Assembly: GCA_964036155.1 (NCBI GenBank) | Contig: OZ038423.1 | Location: 71,749,249-71,813,248, forward strand | Source of the DNA: Diploscapter coronatus | Lineage: Eukaryota; Nematoda; Chromadorea; Rhabditida; Rhabditidae | DNA length: 64,000 bases | Reading direction: 5' to 3' | Shown: piece after piece, positions 59,999 through 64,000 of the stretch | Layout of the letters: each line of letters opens with the position of its first letter | How positions within the stretch are numbered: position 1 is the stretch's first letter | The notes under the pieces: model-generated | Database searches by the model: none | What the model was told of the DNA's origin: nothing | Seen by the model: the letters and a program-made list of their open reading frames with translations, nothing else | Made by a program: the position numbers and the translations under genes

Positions 59999-62900
59999 CA
60001 AGAATACAGGTGTCAGCTATAGGTTTGCAAAAATGGAATGTTTTGCAGACCGGCCTGGGACTCTTGACTCCTTGATGATTAGCGTCGATTTGGGGGTGCG
60101 GGGGAGCGGCGAAAAATAGAATAAACAGAAAATTAGAGAAATTCAATTCAACAAAAATCCAAATATGTGCTCTTCTCAATGCAACGAAATTATTCGAATT
60201 GAGTGAATGCAGTGCAATGTCGACCTCTGCTCGCAAATCGCGAAATTAAAATTGAGCTGCAGCGTGGGATATGAAAGATTGAATGGAGATGTGCAGGCTA
60301 ATGAAGCAGAGGGTTGAAAGTATCGACCTCAGATTCGGAAAAGGAATAGAATGGAGTCGGAAAGCCATGATTTCTGACACAACCCATGAAATTGTACGTA
60401 GAGGCCAATTTGTGATGAATGCAAGAGGGAAACGACGCTGCACAGGAAGAGGAAAAATAGAAGCAGTGCAGGTTTGCAATGGAGAAACGTCAGCCTGTTG
60501 CAGCAATTCATTTCTGCCTACATACGAGACAAATATGACATGATCCGCGAATCTGAGAATAAAGCTACATTCATCAATATGATTAAAATAGAAGGTTATG
60601 GATTAAAAATCGGAGATGCTAGAAATGTTAACATCGCTCAGATACTATGCATGGAGTCGTACCAGCTTCTGCCGACCGGTAAATTAATCCAGTTTTAAAG
60701 ATTAATATTTGTTGACCTACCATAATATCATCATTTTCATCGAATAATTGTCGATTCTCAATTAAAAGACTTGTAGATTATCATCCAGATGCGATTTTAA
60801 GGCTTCTTCGAAAGTTACATGGAAAATTTAGTCAACCTGAAAATTGATCTCGGATTAGCACAGCACATAGCCGAGTCGTCAAAAAAATGTCACAAATTGG
60901 GGTCAAAACATTTTTTGAGTTAAATGTGAGAGGATATTCGATTAGGTCTCCAGGGAGCAATAGATAATAAATGAAAAGGGGAAGGATCGGAGGAAAGGGA
61001 TAAGTCCAGTGAACAAACAATGAATTTGGATGTGGATTGAACAGATTTTTGAGCAATGAATCAGGGATTTTGAAATTATATATCCATCAATTAGTCGAGT
61101 CGAATGATTCAAATTATACCCGATTAATTTCAAAATATGGTCTGATTTAAAATAGTTTAAAATAGCAGTAGTTAGACTAAAAATAGTAAGACAGACATAA
61201 GAGTGCTAGTAAAATGAAACGAATGGTGCCAAATTTCACCGAATTCACACAAACATTATGAAAAATGGAATAAGTTGATGAAGAGTAGAGGAAGGGGTGA
61301 ACGGCCGTGGGTGGGATAAAGTTACATTATTTCATATTCATTTCGAATTTTGTTACTTTTTCTCCGACCGACTTTTAATCTCAAGTCCACCATACCATTT
61401 GATTCTCATTCATCATTATAAAGTTCGTAAATTTTAAATTAACTTCGACAAAAATATATACAATATTTAGAGATTTAAGCTAAAATGGATGCCACTAGAA
61501 TGATAAGGTCACGTCATTTAAATCCCTAATCCCACACCTTTCATTCATTCTGAAAGTTACTCTGTGCCCCGCACCTGAGATTAATCGCAAAGCAGACAAA
61601 CAGCTCCACAACACAATCGGAATCACGCAAACCGGGGCATTTGAAAATGCAGAATAGCTGACAACTTCTCGATGATTTCATTCCGACTTCACACACTTCT
61701 CCCTATGATTACACTATTAGACTTGAATTTCAGCCTGCCAAAGATCAAGATATAATAAGTGCAAAATAATTTCATTTTTATAATACAAAAATCTCAGAGT
61801 TGAATGAAATACCAGCTACAAAAATGTTGACAGATTCCAATTTCAAGAAGCTATTTTGTAGCGAAATCTGTTGAAAAATTCGTGCACTGGAAGTGCGAAT
61901 GGATAGGATAAATTGTAGCTAGTTTCTAGTAAAAATCATTCATCGTTCATTGAAGGACGAAAAGTATGAGATGAGAAATGAAATGTGACTTGTGGGCAGA
62001 GAATGAAGCAAGTGTTTGGACAATGTGACAAGTTGTTTGCTATGATTCCTTTGTATCATCTTCTTGCAGTTTTGTCTAACCAATTCACAATGAAGAGCAA
62101 TATTTACAAATTACAAGTGTATTCACGCATGACATCGGCTCTTTTCATGTAATTGCACAAGCGAAATCTATGATATTTCAAAATTTGTTCATTCGTTGAT
62201 ATCACTGAGTTTAGTAGCGTAATGAAATTTATTTAATAGAAAAACTAAGTTAGCTCATGCAAGGAACATAACATTTCGAAAATGCAACGACTGAAATGAT
62301 TTCATTAGATGATGCAAAATGTCAATTGTTAGGAAACATGAATAATAACACAAAATGAATAAACGGATGGTGCGAGACGGATGCTAATCGGCTTAATAGT
62401 GAAAACACTACAATTGAGAAGGTATAGCTTATGATATGTAATCATTTTCATCTATCAGAAACGACAGACTAGCAGATTAAAGGAGCATCTTCCCTTGATT
62501 GACAAGGGCAATTCCAGATTAGGCTTGTGCCAGGCTTTATATAGGCCAATAGGGCACGGGCCCAAGTGACACGGAGGTAAAAATAAACTTAATTTTAAGA
62601 TTCGCTATTCTTTATGATAGTATTCTTCTAAAAGTAGGTGAATTTTACAACATGCCAAAAATAAAGGATTACAAGGGGAGATGAGTGAAATTAGAAAGAG
62701 AAGACTTGTGGCAGAACCGAAAATGGAACAATGCAAGGATCATTACTTTATCCCTGTAATTCCATTAGGTCACAACACCTTATAACTAATTTTAGAAGAA
62801 AGGGAAACCTTCTTAATAAAAGATAAGGGATAATGAGCTTGCAAAGGATTTGATAAAGGGAGGATTAGTCCGTCAAATTTCGAAAATATGAGGATTTTAC

Positions 62901-63836
62901 AGAAATTGGAGATTCACATCTCTGAACAAGTACTTACTTGCAGGTGAAATCGCAAGAGTGAAAATCATTAGGGAAATTGGTTGGATTTTTGGAAATAATT
63001 TTCTGGGGCGAACAAAGGGTCAGATTTTGAAAGATTCAGCAATCTCATCTTTTCTATAATCATAAAGATAAAATCAAAGACAAGGTGATCGAAATAAAAA
63101 CAGACAAATTGAAGTTTGTGTATGTTTCTATGTACGTAGTGTACACAACTGAATTCCAAATTAGCCTACTCATACACCCTCTTAGAAAAGTGCTCCTTCC
63201 TCTTCTCTCCCAGCGATTGCAGAATAGAAACCCACGCAAAATTGGCATGAAATGATGCCCACAGCATAGAGGGGTGTGTTGATAATATTATAGGCACATC
63301 GTATAAGGATGAAGAAGAGGAAGAACTCAAGGAAGCAGAGGAGATTGAGGACGGAAAAGGAGTGGCGAAAATTAGAGCAAAAGGTCGACGACACTTCGGC
63401 TTGACAGAGGAATCAGAGGACATCGGATGAAATAAGGAAGGCAGGGAGGATGACGTGGCGAACAAAATGAATGCCTGAACACAGATATGTGACATCGTGA
63501 CATTGAGAAAGAGTTATTTATTGCACAACAACTCAATGATCGTGTGGACTGAAAACATAGTCACAAGCGAGCAAACTTTATTCCAATTGTTGAAATGAAT
63601 ATCATTTTCAGAAATTTTAAGTAGAGAAGAATGACTATTATCTTATCCATTGTTTGTTTTGAACAAATGAGCTTTGGAATTTGGGATTGTTATCTTTCAA
63701 TTGGGGATTATCTAAGCTGAGTTTCAGGGCAAATGTTTGAGGAAAAATTTGTATTATATGGTCATGATGAGGCTCAGATATGGTAAAATTAATTAACTTC
63801 GATCATATAAAATTAAGTAAATATTGAATTAAGTAT
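59999..63836. other. Long intergenic gap
   Basis: It should hold the neprilysin promoter and the 3' part of the hormone-like gene at the right edge. A possible further exon of the latter lies at 63514-63548 (-). Frames at 60246-60543, 62968-63248 and 63166-63495 show no leader, domain or splice support. No RNA gene or repeat is recognised. Confidence 0.45.
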
Positions 63837-64000
63837 TTAACTGAGTGATGCTATCTGGCAGCATTGAGTCTGTACAATCGGCCGTCGAAAACCATCGGCA
63901 CTGGTTGAGCGGCACGGAGATCGGCATTCCTGCAAACTAAATCATTGCTCAATCAATATTGATGACCAGAGTCACAAATTTGCAACCCTGTTGATGACAT
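63837..64000 (-). CDS. Glycoprotein-hormone alpha2/FLR-2-like cystine-knot hormone (5' part beyond window)
   Basis: Two exons of a minus-strand gene entering from the right. Exon 63967-64000 reads CHQQGCKFVTL. Across a 37-nt intron, in phase, exon 63842-63929 reads ECRSPCRSTSADGFRRPIVQ, then TQCCQIASL. The pattern C-x3-G-C...C-x3-C-x-S...P-x-V...Q-C-C fits the cystine-knot core of GPA2 hormones (worm FLR-2). The frame reaches a stop at 63837, but a GT donor at 63841 could splice onward. A TTTTCAG-preceded exon at 63548-63514 would continue in phase as HTIIELLCNK, aligning with the next conserved Cys. The terminal C-x-C...C part was not found. Overall the identity is likely but unproven. Confidence 0.5.

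Overview
This window is from a nematode nuclear genome. The DNA is AT-rich, and genes are cut into many small exons by short introns that mostly end in TTTCAG or close variants. Several acceptors fall just before start codons, as expected for spliced-leader trans-splicing. The content is typical of a rhabditid-like worm: Wnt, C-type lectin, ShKT/EGF proteins, BTB proteins, SLC22 transporter, M13 peptidase, Vps33 and a Reeler protein. I cannot name the species. No tRNA, rRNA, CRISPR array or complete transposon was recognised.

Left part (1-18 kb). A secreted phospholipase B-like GDSL lipase (-) runs off the left edge. It faces a large secreted Reeler-EGF-ShKT-nitrobindin chimera (+). Next come a small secreted protein of unknown function (-), a doubtful basic two-exon fragment (+), a PRR5/Protor-like TORC2 subunit (+) and a Wnt ligand (-).

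Middle part (18-36.6 kb). This holds a TEX264-like ER-phagy receptor (-), a Ser/Thr-rich protein of unknown function (-), a UBASH3-like histidine phosphatase (+), an SLC22 organic-cation transporter with a long charged tail (+) and the Rab chaperone MSS4/RABIF (-).

Defence stretch (37.3-41.4 kb, all +). A C-type lectin remnant lies beside an intact secreted lectin with a Cys-rich tail and a secreted phage-T4-type lysozyme. The lysozyme keeps the Glu, Asp and Thr of the T4 active site at exactly the T4 spacing. It is the most unusual gene here and a candidate for old horizontal transfer.

Right part (42-64 kb). A tail-anchored protein (-) is divergent from a Vps33A-like SM protein (+) across only 67 bp. 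Then come a tandem-BTB protein (+), a 108-residue secreted protein with a dibasic site (-), a neprilysin-family peptidase (-) and, on the right edge, exons resembling a glycoprotein-hormone alpha2/FLR-2-type cystine-knot hormone (-).

Features across the window. At least five introns need a GC donor, a high share of the roughly 120 introns placed. A ~100-bp dispersed repeat with short terminal inverted repeats occurs three times in the same orientation. Several foldback sequences lie in introns or gaps. All exon joins were read by eye from frame, splice consensus and family alignment; none is supported by transcripts.
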